64,000 nucleotides of DNA from UBA7803 sp034522075 (lineage in GTDB: Bacteria > Pseudomonadota > Gammaproteobacteria > Pseudomonadales > Azotimanducaceae), in the NCBI GenBank assembly GCA_034522075.1, contig JAXHLO010000024.1, forward strand, positions 1 to 64,000. Direction: 5' to 3'. A program made the position numbers and the translations under genes. The notes below the pieces were generated by a model that saw nothing but the letters and a program-made list of their open reading frames with translations, did no database searches and was not told where the DNA came from. Shown piece by piece: positions 1-6,935 of this stretch. Position 1 is the stretch's first letter, and each line of letters begins with the position of its first letter.

Positions 1-1130
1 CTTGATCTCTGCGTCCGCCAGCTCCTCGATCGGTGTGTCCGGCTCATTGATCACCTGGGGATGAGAACGCACCGTTTCCTTGACGATCGCCAGCATCGCC
101 GGAATATCCGTCTTGTAGGACACCTGAAAATTCAGCGCATAGCGTTGCTTCTTGTTCTTGTGCGTCCAGTTGACGAAGCGTGTGGTGATGAACTGTTCAT
201 TGGGGACCATCACATCCTTGCCGTCGAAGGTCTCCATCAACGTGGAGCGCATGTTGATGTCACGGATAGTACCCATCCGCCCATCGTCCAGCTCGATGTA
301 GTCACCGACCTTGATGGAACGGTCCAGGAGTATGATGAGGCCAGAGATGAAGTTGGAGGCAATGGCCTGCAGGCCGAACCCGAGGCCGACCCCAAGAGCG
401 CCACCGAACACGGCCAGCGCCGTGAGATTGACGCCCATGATCTGCAGCAGCAGGATGAATATCACGATGAACAGGCCGACCTGGAACAGCTGTGCGAAGA
501 TCTCGCGGATCTCGAGATTGACAGCGTCCTGCTTGCGGATCATTTGCTGGCCGAAGCGGTTCAGGAACAACCCTGCCCAGAAGAGGATCGAGCCGAAGAT
601 GATGACCCGGAACAGCCCGTAGGCGGACAGGCGGATGTTGCCGATGTGGATGTCCAGTGCGTCCAGGTAGGTCACCAGCGGGGCGAGCACATCGAAGATC
701 TCCAGGATGGCGATGGGAATCAGGAACCACTTGAAGATGATGTGGATGAACAGGCTGCTGACAAAGCGGCTCACGATGCTGTACAACGTAAAGACCACGG
801 CCAGGCTCTGACAGGCTCGCGCCAGCCAGCTCTGGCCCACCAGCTCGTCACTCAGTTCGACCACCACACCCATGGCCACCACCGTGAAGATGGGGAACAG
901 CAGATCAGCAAAGCGGTAGACCCCTTGTTTCAGCGGCAGCCGAGACGCCTTCCGGCGGCTCCTGGCGCAGCAAGAGGGAAAGACTTTTCAGCCGCGACGG
1001 CCAGGGAATAGGACAGCAGGACCCCGACGAGGATCATTCCGATCTGGGTATATAAGCGGGGACTGGCGGCCCACTCGACGGTAAGATCGACCATCTGCTG
1101 AAACTGTGTCATGAGGGCCTGACTATCCAC
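1..1130 (-). CDS. MscS-family mechanosensitive ion channel (3' end beyond window; two apparent 1-bp insertions)
   Basis: Inner-membrane small-conductance mechanosensitive channel that would release solutes on hypo-osmotic shock. The reverse strand encodes several hydrophobic helices followed by the MscS pore/beta-domain signature: FGGALGVGLGFGLQAI, then SGLIILLDRSIKVGDYIEL, then ETFDGKDVMVPNEQFITT. The chosen start is GTG at 1130, preceded by AGGAGA; an in-frame ATG lies at 1112. Reading breaks near 971 and again near 940: dropping one base at each joins SFPLLRQEPPEG to LPLKQGVYRFADLL, so the frame is lost twice in the same direction within about 30 bases. This matches the insertion errors seen elsewhere in the window, so the gene may be intact in the organism. 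The C-terminus runs off the left edge. Family assignment is firm; whether the gene is functional is not. Confidence 0.85.
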
Positions 1131-1302
1131 GTAAGTGCGTCTCCTGCTGGCTGTTCGATCGGTTGACACCCAACGTCGACATTTTCCCATGGGAGAGGAG
1201 GGACTGCGCGGTGCGAGGTACCGATTGTACCGACTTTACTCGACTCGCTGACCTGGGCGCAGCGTCGTGTGCCGGCGCTTTGCGGCTCTGTCGTGTGCGG
1301 CG

Positions 1303-1593
1303 CTAATACAAGCGCTCTTGAAACTCCACAAATATCTCTCTGATATTTTTCACTGGACCCAGCTCCGTGATCGCGTCACCGACGCTGTGGTACTTGAGTT
1401 CGATCAAATACGGCAGTTTCTCGGTATCGAGTTCGGCGACGCCACGAGCCACATAGTGGCCGAGCACGAAATTCAGAAACTCCCTCTGCCGATAGTCATA
1501 GTTCTGCAACACCCGATCGCGGCGTGTTTCCGCGCGCTCGGCGCGGGTTACCGGCGGCAGCCTGAAGGCGATATAGGCCGAGACGTCGGATAA
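1303..1593 (-). pseudogene. Type I restriction HsdR C-terminal fragment
   Basis: The last 96 residues of the minus-strand frame ending at 1303 match the EcoEI-type C-terminal domain of type I restriction R subunits: SAYIAFRLPPVTRAERAE, then YDYRQREFLNFVLGHYV, GVAELDTEKLPYLIELKYH and IREIFVEFQERLY. No helicase or nuclease part is present and there is no hsdS or hsdM nearby, so this is only the tail of a lost gene. It is joined in frame to the remains of the AbiEii toxin, giving one hybrid 257-codon reading frame (1303-2076). The assignment rests on recognising the family's conserved C-terminal pattern; the fusion is seen directly. A functional hybrid protein seems unlikely but cannot be excluded. 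Confidence 0.7.
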
Positions 1594-1608
1594 CCTTTTT
1601 CGGCGTGC

Positions 1609-1634
1609 ACCATTTCGCCATCTCGCGAAATGGT
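1609..1634. repeat. Perfect 10-bp inverted repeat at the abiEii/hsdR junction
   Basis: ACCATTTCGC at 1609-1618 is perfectly complementary to GCGAAATGGT at 1625-1634, with the six-base loop CATCTC. It lies exactly between the last AbiEii-like codons (about 1645) and the first HsdR-like codons (1593). It could be a relic of a hairpin-mediated deletion or simply the former intergenic hairpin. Confidence 0.6.
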
Positions 1635-1644
1635 CTTGACCCTG

Positions 1645-2076
1645 AGCCCTTTTCTTCCAGCCCCGCCAGCACACTAGCAAAGTCCGGCTCGCCCGGCACA
1701 TCACCACTAAGCCAACGCACAAAGGCGGCCCATTGCGGTTGCTTTTCAGCGGCACCGAGGGGAGCCGGGTATTTCGTCGCTCAAAGGTCGCCCTGATAGC
1801 CCGGGACAGGGTCGCCAGCCCGAAATCGAAATGGCGCGAGAGCAACCAGATATCGTAGAAATCCTTCATGCGGCTGTTCAGCGCCCCCAGGGCCACCATC
1901 GCCGAACTCTGGCACGGTATTCCCGGCTGTAGCAATAAAGTTGCCTCCGGCGACTGACTCAGACGGAAGAGAAACCGCTCCATCACATAGAACTGCAGAA
2001 TCTCCTGAAACGGCCGGCCCTGGGCGCGCGACAGGTTCAGCAGACGCTGACGAACGGAGGCCGGAACATTGCGCAT
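1645..2076 (-). pseudogene. abiEii: AbiEii toxin remnant, nucleotidyltransferase core deleted
   Basis: Toxin half of a type IV AbiE toxin-antitoxin pair, which normally is a nucleotidyltransferase of about 300 residues. The N-terminus (VRQRLLNLSRAQGRPFQEIL, VMERFLFRLSQSP) and the later helical part (AMVALGALNSRMKDFYDIW, LSRAIRATFERRNTRLP) are recognisable, but they are joined directly around 1910-1940. The intervening stretch that should hold the GS and D-x-D catalytic motifs, roughly 120 residues, is absent. After about 1755 the frame also shifts: the expected ending QPQWAAFVRWLSGD lies in another frame (start near 1745). The ATG overlaps the antitoxin stop (TGATG at 2074-2078), the usual coupling. 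Toxic activity should be abolished. The protein frame continues into an HsdR tail. Confidence 0.75.
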
Positions 2077-2696
2077 CAGAGGCTGGCCTCAAGATATGGC
2101 CGCATCCCTTTCGCCACGCGGCATATCCGGGCATATTCCAGCACCTCGTTATAGTCGGGCCGATGGCGCTTCGGGTATAGCCGGATCGCCTCCAGCACCA
2201 CATCCATGCCCAGACGACTGCGGTAGGCAAAGCAATCCGCCAGCGTCTTTTCCGGGCTGTACACCCGGAGCGTCGTGCCATCCACCTGATGCAGCTCAAC
2301 GCCGCTGGTAAACCGCCTGCCCGAGAACCGGTAGCCGCGCACCGGCGGATAGTCCAGCTTCGGCAGGCGAGCGTTGCGGGCCACCGCCAGATCGATGCGG
2401 CGCGGAATCTGGGTGGTCATGTCATGCCAGGCCAGCGCCGAGACCAGGCAGAGCACCGCCTTCGGGAAGCGTGTGGCCACGGCCAGCAGGTCCGGGTTGC
2501 CCACCGGCGGCAGCTCCGTCAGCCGATACAGCCCGCGGCTCACCGGCTCGATCGCACCCTGGTCACGCAGCTTGTAGAACTGGTAGCGATTAACGCCCTG
2601 CGCCAGCGCTTCGCTCAGGCGCAGTTGCCCACCCCGCGAGCGAAACAGCGCCACGAGATCAGCGGTAGCAGAGTGTGAAGTAGCAGCAGACATCAT
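2076..2696 (-). CDS. abiEi: AbiEi-family type IV antitoxin
   Basis: Antitoxin and autorepressor of an AbiE system, 206 residues. It has an N-terminal winged-helix part (LSEALAQGVNRYQFYKLRDQ, SRGLYRLTELPP) and the C-terminal AbiEi domain (CLVSALAWHDMTTQIPRRID, YSPEKTLADCFAYRSRLG). The reading frame looks complete, unlike that of its toxin partner, with which it overlaps by one base. In known AbiE systems the antitoxin represses its own operon through inverted repeats; a perfect inverted repeat lies just upstream (2704-2749). The product is probably an orphan antitoxin kept after loss of the toxin. Family call from domain pattern; orphan status inferred from the broken neighbour. Confidence 0.85.
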   Translation of the reverse strand: MMSAATSHSATADLVALFRSRGGQLRLSEALAQGVNRYQFYKLRDQGAIEPVSRGLYRLTELPPVGNPDLLAVATRFPKAVLCLVSALAWHDMTTQIPRRIDLAVARNARLPKLDYPPVRGYRFSGRRFTSGVELHQVDGTTLRVYSPEKTLADCFAYRSRLGMDVVLEAIRLYPKRHRPDYNEVLEYARICRVAKGMRPYLEASL

Positions 2697-2703
2697 GGCT
2701 TTT

Positions 2704-2749
2704 CAGACAAACCGCCTCCAGAAATACTTTTCTGGTGACAGTTTGTCTG
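2704..2749 (-). promoter_or_regulatory. Nested inverted repeats upstream of abiEi, probable autoregulatory operator
   Basis: CAGACAAAC at 2704-2712 and GTTTGTCTG at 2741-2749 form a perfect 9-bp inverted repeat, and CCAGAAA (2718-2724) with TTTCTGG (2729-2735) form a second one nested inside. They sit just upstream of the abiEi start codon at 2696. AbiEi antitoxins are known to bind paired inverted repeats in their own promoter; that this is such an operator is inference from position and symmetry. Confidence 0.55.
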
Positions 2750-2928
2750 GCCCGGGGTGGCCAGTCAAATAATGACCCGCCTGGTACCGGCCCCGGCTTA
2801 CGACCCGCCAACGCGTTTACCGGTGCCCATGGGGACCATGCCCTGGTCGCGCAGCTTGCGGATGGCATCATTAACCGGGTTTAGTGAACAGCGGCCCGAT
2901 CCATTAATGGCGTTCATCGTTCAATTCA

Positions 2929-3022
2929 TGGCGGAGAGGCAGGGATTACCGTCGCCACTGCGTGGCAACGTTCTCTCCGGCGGCTGCGCCGCCTACGAGT
3001 CGAACCTCAGGGACCCCGACTC
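2929..3022 (-). repeat. Second tRNA-Ser 3'-end-like fragment interrupted by a palindromic unit
   Basis: Read on the minus strand, 2929-2947 gives AATCCCTGCCTCTCCGCCA, the T-arm side, acceptor strand and CCA of a serine tRNA; this acceptor strand pairs perfectly with the GGAGAGG of the 5' half at 3391-3397. The matching T-loop half (GGTTCG) reappears at about 2999-3004 after a GC-rich palindrome insert (2947-2981 plus flank). The outer segment 2997-3022 is itself bounded by the inverted repeat GAGTCG/CGACTC. It is a degenerate copy, not a functional tRNA. Confidence 0.45.
2947..2981. repeat. 35-bp palindromic REP-like unit, diverged copy
   Basis: Third copy of the unit found in tandem at 3265-3334. 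Its core GCCACTGCGTGGC keeps the same stem with two compensating base-pair changes relative to GCCGCTGCGCGGC in the other copies. This suggests selection or copying of a folded structure. Confidence 0.5.
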
Positions 3023-3036
3023 GACAACCCCCTTCA

Positions 3037-3075
3037 CCAACAAAAAAGGGGCCCGTTGGGCCCCTTTTTTGTTGG
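3037..3075. terminator. Perfect 18-bp inverted repeat, intrinsic terminator after the tRNA-Ser fragment
   Basis: Positions 3037-3054 are exactly complementary to 3058-3075, with the three-base loop GTT. The stem has a GC core (GGGGCCC/GGGCCCC) flanked by six A and six T, so it can terminate transcription in both directions. The outer three bases on the right are the CCA end of the tRNA-Ser 3' half read on the minus strand. Confidence 0.8.
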
Positions 3076-3130
3076 CGGAGAGCAGGGATTCGAACCCTGG
3101 GACCCCTTGCGGGTCACTGATTTCGAGTCA
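3073..3130 (-). pseudogene. tRNA-Ser(CGA) 3' half (anticodon loop to CCA)
   Basis: The minus strand reads TGACTCGAAATCA, then a long serine-type variable arm (GTGACCCGCAAGGGGTC), a perfect T-arm (CAGGGTTCGAATCCCTG) and an acceptor ending GCCA. The anticodon loop CTCGAAA gives anticodon CGA. The 5' half is not contiguous: the sequence upstream of the anticodon stem does not continue as a D-arm. A matching 5' half lies 230 bp away at 3361-3397. This is the typical extent of an integrase attachment core (anticodon arm to 3' end), so it may be an att copy. The acceptor and anticodon stem each have one mismatch against that 5' half. Confidence 0.7.
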
Positions 3131-3162
3131 TGCTTGGATCCGAATCGGCATTTTTTAATGAC

Positions 3163-3238
3163 AACCAAGTCCGCATGCGGCGCAGGATGCGTATTCTGGG
3201 AAAACTTGGCGGGTAATGCCACCAAAAGCTCGGAATCG
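3163..3238. repeat. 76-bp imperfect direct repeat, copy 1
   Basis: Gapless match to 3405-3480; by hand I count about 65 of 76 identical bases. Both copies begin AACCAAGTCCGCATGCGGCG and contain the palindrome CCGCATGCGG and the block GCGTATTCTGGGAAAAC. Function unknown. Confidence 0.7.
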
Positions 3239-3264
3239 TATTCGGCCGCGGGGGTCACCTGAAT

Positions 3265-3334
3265 TACCGCCGCCGCTGCGCGGCGACGTTGTCTTCGGCT
3301 ACCGCCGCCGCTGCGCGGCGACGTTGTCTCCGCC
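3265..3334. repeat. Tandem pair of 35-bp GC-rich palindromic REP-like units
   Basis: Two adjacent units (3265-3299, 3300-3334) differ at only a few positions. Each carries the hairpin core CGCCGCTGCGCGGCG followed by ACGTTGTCT. A diverged copy is at 2947-2981. The units resemble repetitive extragenic palindromes. There are no spacers between units, so this is not a CRISPR array. Confidence 0.65.
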
Positions 3335-3360
3335 CTTCGCCTCCAGCGAAGGCCTCCGGC

Positions 3361-3397
3361 TCGAGTCAGGCCCGTTCGACCGCTCCGGCACCTCTCC
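3361..3397 (-). pseudogene. tRNA-Ser 5' half (acceptor, D-arm, start of anticodon arm)
   Basis: The minus strand reads GGAGAGG (acceptor), TG, a D-arm containing CCGGAGCGGTCGAACGG, then CCTGACTCGA, the 5' side of an anticodon stem and loop with CGA. It then diverges into GC-rich repeat sequence instead of AATCAGG. This is the expected start of a tRNA-Ser(CGA) gene, cut within the anticodon loop. Confidence 0.65.
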
Positions 3398-3404
3398 AAA
3401 GGAA

Positions 3405-3480
3405 AACCAAGTCCGCATGCGGCGCGGGACGCGTATTCTGGGAAAACATCGCGCGTAATTCCACCACAATCTCGAAGCCG
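3405..3480. repeat. 76-bp imperfect direct repeat, copy 2
   Basis: Partner of 3163-3238 (see that entry). This copy lies inside the minus-strand open frame 3366-3638, upstream of the tRNA-Ser 5' half. Confidence 0.7.
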
Positions 3481-3661
3481 CGAACCGCTCCGGCTGTCCG
3501 CTGGATCACCACCGCCCGCTTGCCGTAACCACCGTCGTCAAGCATGCTCCCTATTAACACACTGGCATTCCGGCCCTCGCGGAGGACATGGCAATCGCCA
3601 TGGGGAGAGACTGCGACATGCGATACCAGAGCAATCATCTGCTCACGGCCCGCGACCGAAT

Positions 3662-5014
3662 GTGGCGGGCCGGCCTGATCGCCCTTTACTCAACACTCAT
3701 CCATTCCCGGTGACTGTGAAGGCCCCCGCCGAGCCCCTGGTCCGGCAACTCTCGGTGGTTGCCCTGTGGTTGTTGATCGTCAACGGCATGGTGGGTGCCG
3801 GAATCTTCGGCTTGCCTGCTGAGGCGGCGCGGCTGGCCGGCAACTTCAGTCCGTGGGTGTTCGTGATCTGTGCGGGGCTGATGTTTCCCATCATCCTCAC
3901 GTTTGCGCAGCTATCGAGTCATTTCGGCGGTACCGGCGGCGCCATGCTCTACGCCGGCACTGCATTCGGGCCCATGGTGGAATTTCAGGCCGGGTGGGCG
4001 TTCTACATCGCGCGGCTCACGGCGTTTTCGGCGAATCTGAATCTGCTGGTGGTGACCCTGGGCTATTTCTGGCCGCTGGCGGCCCAGGGCGCCATGCGGA
4101 TCACCCTGCTGTTCGTGACGTGCGCGCTGTTCACCTTGATCAATGTGGCCGGGGCCAGGCGTGCGATTACCTGGCTCGGCGCCCTGACCGTGCTCAAATT
4201 CCTGCCGCTGATCGGCGTCATCGCGTTCGGCCTGCACCACCTTGACCCGGCCGTTCTGGCACCGGTGGTCGAGACCTCCACCACCTCCACAGATCTGGGC
4301 GCGGCAATTCTGCTCGTGATCTATGCCTATGTGGGATTCGAATCGGGGCTGGTGCCCGCTGCCGAGGCGCGCCGGCCGCAGCGCGACATGCCGCGGGCCC
4401 TGCTGGCGGCGCTGCTGACGGTCAGCGTGCTGTATGCGGGGGTTCAGGCCGTAAGCATGGCCGCGCTGCCGGAGCTGGCGTCGAGCGCGCAGCCCGTTGT
4501 GGCCGTGGCGGATGTGCTCCTCGGTCCCGTGGGGGCGGTGATTCTCACCGCCGGTATTCTGGTTTCCGTGGGCGGCAACCTGCTGGGCTCGGCTTTCACG
4601 ACGCCCCGGGTGACCTATCGGCTGGCGCTGGACGGTTATCTGCCGCGGTGGCTCGGTGCAGTGCACCCGAAGTACAACACGCCGGCGTGGTCCATCATCG
4701 CCTACGGTGTGTTGTGCTTCCTGTTAGCGGTGAAAGGCAGCTTCGCCTGGCTGGCCGGATTGAGCGTACTGACCCGGATTCTGTTGTACCTGTGCTGCAT
4801 CGGCGCGGTGCCGCGGATACGGCGGCTGTTTGCGGACGATGCCGGCGCACTGCGCCTTCCCGGCGGCTATGCCGTGCCAATAATTGCCGCTGCTGTGTGC
4901 CTGGCTCTGCTGACCCGGGTGGGCAGTGCAGCCTGGCTGGTGACCGCGGCATTCCTGGCGGTGGGTACGGTGTTGTATCTGCTTGCCCGGGCCAGCCGGC
5001 CGAATTCCCCCTGA
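3662..5014 (+). CDS. APC-superfamily amino acid permease
   Basis: Inner-membrane amino acid/polyamine transporter of the APC superfamily, about 450 residues with roughly twelve hydrophobic segments. Diagnostic first-helix motif VNGMVGAGIFGLPAEAARL, and YVGFESGLVPAAEARRPQRD corresponds to the conserved helix-6/loop region with the glutamates typical of the family. FTTPRVTYRLALDGYLPRWL is the conserved cytoplasmic loop. Two GTG starts are possible, 3662 and 3710; neither has a strong ribosome-binding site, and the shorter one gives an N-terminus closer to relatives. The gene stands alone, convergent with the MBL hydrolase gene after it. Substrate not predictable from sequence. Confidence 0.9.
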   Translation: MAGRPDRPLLNTHPFPVTVKAPAEPLVRQLSVVALWLLIVNGMVGAGIFGLPAEAARLAGNFSPWVFVICAGLMFPIILTFAQLSSHFGGTGGAMLYAGTAFGPMVEFQAGWAFYIARLTAFSANLNLLVVTLGYFWPLAAQGAMRITLLFVTCALFTLINVAGARRAITWLGALTVLKFLPLIGVIAFGLHHLDPAVLAPVVETSTTSTDLGAAILLVIYAYVGFESGLVPAAEARRPQRDMPRALLAALLTVSVLYAGVQAVSMAALPELASSAQPVVAVADVLLGPVGAVILTAGILVSVGGNLLGSAFTTPRVTYRLALDGYLPRWLGAVHPKYNTPAWSIIAYGVLCFLLAVKGSFAWLAGLSVLTRILLYLCCIGAVPRIRRLFADDAGALRLPGGYAVPIIAAAVCLALLTRVGSAAWLVTAAFLAVGTVLYLLARASRPNSP

Positions 5015-5019
5015 CTCAG

Positions 5020-5826
5020 TCAGCGCCGCCCTGACGCCGATCGGTCGGCGGGCGACGATGACGCTGGCCCGAGGGAGTCGATGGCCGTCCAGTCGGCGCC
5101 GTCGCTCTGGGTGGCGAACGACAGCGCAGCGACGCGATCACGGCAGGGCTCGAAGGCGGCTTCGAGCAACTCCGGGTGGTTGTTCTGCTCGCTCACATGG
5201 CCGACCACCACCTGCAGTTGCGCATGGGCCACGGCGTCGAGAAATCCAGCCGCCTGGGCGTTGGAGAGATGGCCCAGGTTGCCGGCGATGCGCCGCTTCA
5301 CCGATGGCGGATAGCTGCCGTCCAGCAGCGTGGCCGGATCGTAGTTGCTTTCCATGAACAGGCCCTGACAGGCGCTGAACTGCTCACAGACGAACGGCGT
5401 CACGTGACCAAGATCGGAGACCACGCCGAGCTTGATGTCATCGTGCTGAAAGCAGAACTGAGTGGGTTCCCGGGCATCGTGGGGCACGATCACCGGGTTC
5501 ACGGTCACGGCGCCGATCTGAAATGGCTGGTGTGCATCGATGACCTCGCCGCGCAGACCCCAGCGCACGGCTTTCATGGTGCCGAAGGAAGCGAACACCG
5601 GCAGGGCGTAGCGATGCGCCAGGGCGGCCACGCCGCCGATGTGGTCGGAATGCTCGTGGGTGACGAGAATGGCGCTCAGATCACCGGGGCGAGCGCCCAG
5701 ACGCGCCATGCGCCGCTCGGTCTGCTTCAACGTGAAGCCGCAATCTACCAGGATGAGTTCGCCGCCGATCTCCACCAGCGTGCCGTTGCCGCGGCTGCCG
5801 CTGCCGAGCGAGGCGAATCGGGTCAA
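5020..5826 (-). CDS. MBL-fold metallo-hydrolase (YycJ/VicX-like)
   Basis: Metallo-beta-lactamase-fold hydrolase of 268 residues, probably a cytosolic zinc-dependent hydrolase or phosphodiesterase. The metal-binding motif THEHSDH is at residues 56-62, with further ligands in VSDLGH and VVGHVSEQNN. The N-terminus FASLGSGSRGNGTLVEIGG is typical of the YycJ/VicX-like subgroup. Start is TTG at 5826, overlapping the bamC stop by four bases (TTGA), so it is translationally coupled and sits last in a dapA-bamC-mbl operon. The Ser/Pro-rich tail (about residue 250 on) is not part of the fold. Precise substrate unknown. Confidence 0.9.
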   Translation of the reverse strand: MTRFASLGSGSRGNGTLVEIGGELILVDCGFTLKQTERRMARLGARPGDLSAILVTHEHSDHIGGVAALAHRYALPVFASFGTMKAVRWGLRGEVIDAHQPFQIGAVTVNPVIVPHDAREPTQFCFQHDDIKLGVVSDLGHVTPFVCEQFSACQGLFMESNYDPATLLDGSYPPSVKRRIAGNLGHLSNAQAAGFLDAVAHAQLQVVVGHVSEQNNHPELLEAAFEPCRDRVAALSFATQSDGADWTAIDSLGPASSSPADRSASGRR

Positions 5827-6935
5827 CTGGCGTACTCGCGGATCATTACCAGCACACGCTGGCCGAATTCCCGGTCCAGTGGACGGCCTTCGGCATCCAG
5901 CGCCGAAACTGCGAAGCCAGTGCCGTCGGCAGGTTCGAGTTTGAGCTGCAGGTCGCGCAGATCGTCACCGCCGAAGGTGAACATGCGGCGGAAAAAGCCC
6001 TTTTCCTCCGCTTCCACGTCCAGGTCTTCCGGCACCGTGATGCGATAGACACCCGCCTGCTCATCGGCTTCAGCGACCTCGATGGCCGCACGAGTCAACG
6101 ACTGACCCAGGGTTGCCCAGGCGCGCTCGCGGTCCAGGCGAAGCTGCAGCACCGGATCACCATCGGCATCGATACCGAGCGACGACTTGACGCCGGCGCC
6201 GATGTCCTGGGCGACCATGGAAACGGTCTGCTCTGCGACGCGCGCCGCGATGTAGGCGCCCAGTTCATTGAGCGCTTCCTGTTCGATTGCGGGGGCATGC
6301 GAGGGAATGGACGCCAGATCGGTCACCCGCGGCGGGCTGGGCTCGGCGAATTCCGTGTTCTCGTAACGCAGGTGCACCTCGGTGGTACGCTCGCGCAGAC
6401 CCGGTTCCACCCGCAGCCGCAGACGATCGCGGCCGCCGGCCAGATCCGCCTCGTTTTTACCGTCGCGAATGACCTGACGGATCACGTCGCGGTACGGCTG
6501 ATCGGGCACGTCCAGCCACTGGGTATCGAGCCGGCCCTCGCTGGGAACTTCCCAGTCCAGACCCACGCCGTTCTCCGCAAGAAACTGCTTCACCTTCGGC
6601 CAGACGGTGGTTGGCGGCTCGGGGATGACCAGCCAGCGCCGGTCACCCAGACGCTGAATGCGGACTTCATCACGGTTGTCGTTGGCGTAAATCGTGTCCG
6701 GCCGGGGCGGCCGCTCCGGATAGTATTCCGGGCGCAGCCGGGAGGTGATGTCCGGAATGGGAAAGGGATCCTGCACGCGAGCTGTGTCCAGCCCCTCAGG
6801 AATCTTCAGAGGCTCGTTTTCCTCAGCGTCCAGATAGTCGTCGGTCTTGTCGACGAACACGCCTTTATCATCAGAGAGCCACGCGCAGCCCGCCACCAGA
6901 AGCAACACCGCCATCGGCACAATCCGTAACATCAC
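5823..6935 (-). CDS. bamC: Outer-membrane protein assembly factor BamC
   Basis: Lipoprotein subunit of the BAM complex that inserts beta-barrel proteins into the outer membrane. It has a lipoprotein signal peptide ending LLLVAGC (cysteine 17), the BamA/BamD-facing unstructured N-terminal stretch (PLKIPEGLDTARVQDPFPIP), then two helix-grip domains. Length 370 against about 344 in E. coli. The start is GTG (GTGATG) overlapping the dapA stop, and dapA-bamC adjacency is the classical gammaproteobacterial order, supporting the call. Confidence 0.93.
   Translation of the reverse strand: MMLRIVPMAVLLLVAGCAWLSDDKGVFVDKTDDYLDAEENEPLKIPEGLDTARVQDPFPIPDITSRLRPEYYPERPPRPDTIYANDNRDEVRIQRLGDRRWLVIPEPPTTVWPKVKQFLAENGVGLDWEVPSEGRLDTQWLDVPDQPYRDVIRQVIRDGKNEADLAGGRDRLRLRVEPGLRERTTEVHLRYENTEFAEPSPPRVTDLASIPSHAPAIEQEALNELGAYIAARVAEQTVSMVAQDIGAGVKSSLGIDADGDPVLQLRLDRERAWATLGQSLTRAAIEVAEADEQAGVYRITVPEDLDVEAEEKGFFRRMFTFGGDDLRDLQLKLEPADGTGFAVSALDAEGRPLDREFGQRVLVMIREYAS

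Larger units (their letters stand above)
3131..3360. other. 230-bp insert splitting the tRNA-Ser gene, flanked by TCGAGTCA direct repeats
   Basis: TCGAGTCA occurs at 3123-3130 and again at 3361-3368, exactly where the tRNA-Ser halves break in the anticodon loop. Removing 3131-3368 joins the halves into a near-complete serine tRNA with CGA anticodon. The insert contains one copy of the 76-bp repeat and the tandem 35-bp palindromes but no recombinase gene. Confidence 0.5.
2750..3661. other. Repeat-rich region without a confident protein gene
   Basis: No open frame here looks like an intact gene. The stretch holds tRNA-Ser-like pieces, GC-rich palindromic units, one perfect 18-bp inverted repeat terminator and a 76-bp imperfect direct repeat, annotated separately. 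On the minus strand, 2798-2890 encodes an isolated protein-like fragment containing NDAIRKLRDQGMVPMGTG before a stop; it could be the tail of a lost gene, but I do not recognise its family. The minus-strand frame at 3366-3638 includes one copy of the 76-bp repeat, and the first copy encodes a related string (KFSQNTHPAPHADLV versus MFSQNTRPAPHADLV), which hints at duplicated coding relics. Overall this looks like the residue of an excised or decayed element. Confidence 0.6.

Noticed and set aside
61..1011. 316-codon plus-strand open frame opposite the channel gene
   Set aside because: Its product is low-complexity Asp/Glu/Gln/His-rich with no recognisable domain, while the minus strand encodes clear MscS motifs; it is an antisense shadow of GC-rich codons.
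3265..3334. CRISPR array
   Set aside because: Only two directly abutting units without spacers, and no cas genes.
3131..3360. Group I intron in tRNA-Ser
   Set aside because: The insert is flanked by direct repeats of the target, lacks recognisable intron core elements and is mostly palindromic repeats; 230 bp is at the short extreme.
3163..3480. Integron attC sites
   Set aside because: No integrase, no RYYYAAC/GTTRRRY ends that I can place, and the repeat is too uniform outside its core.
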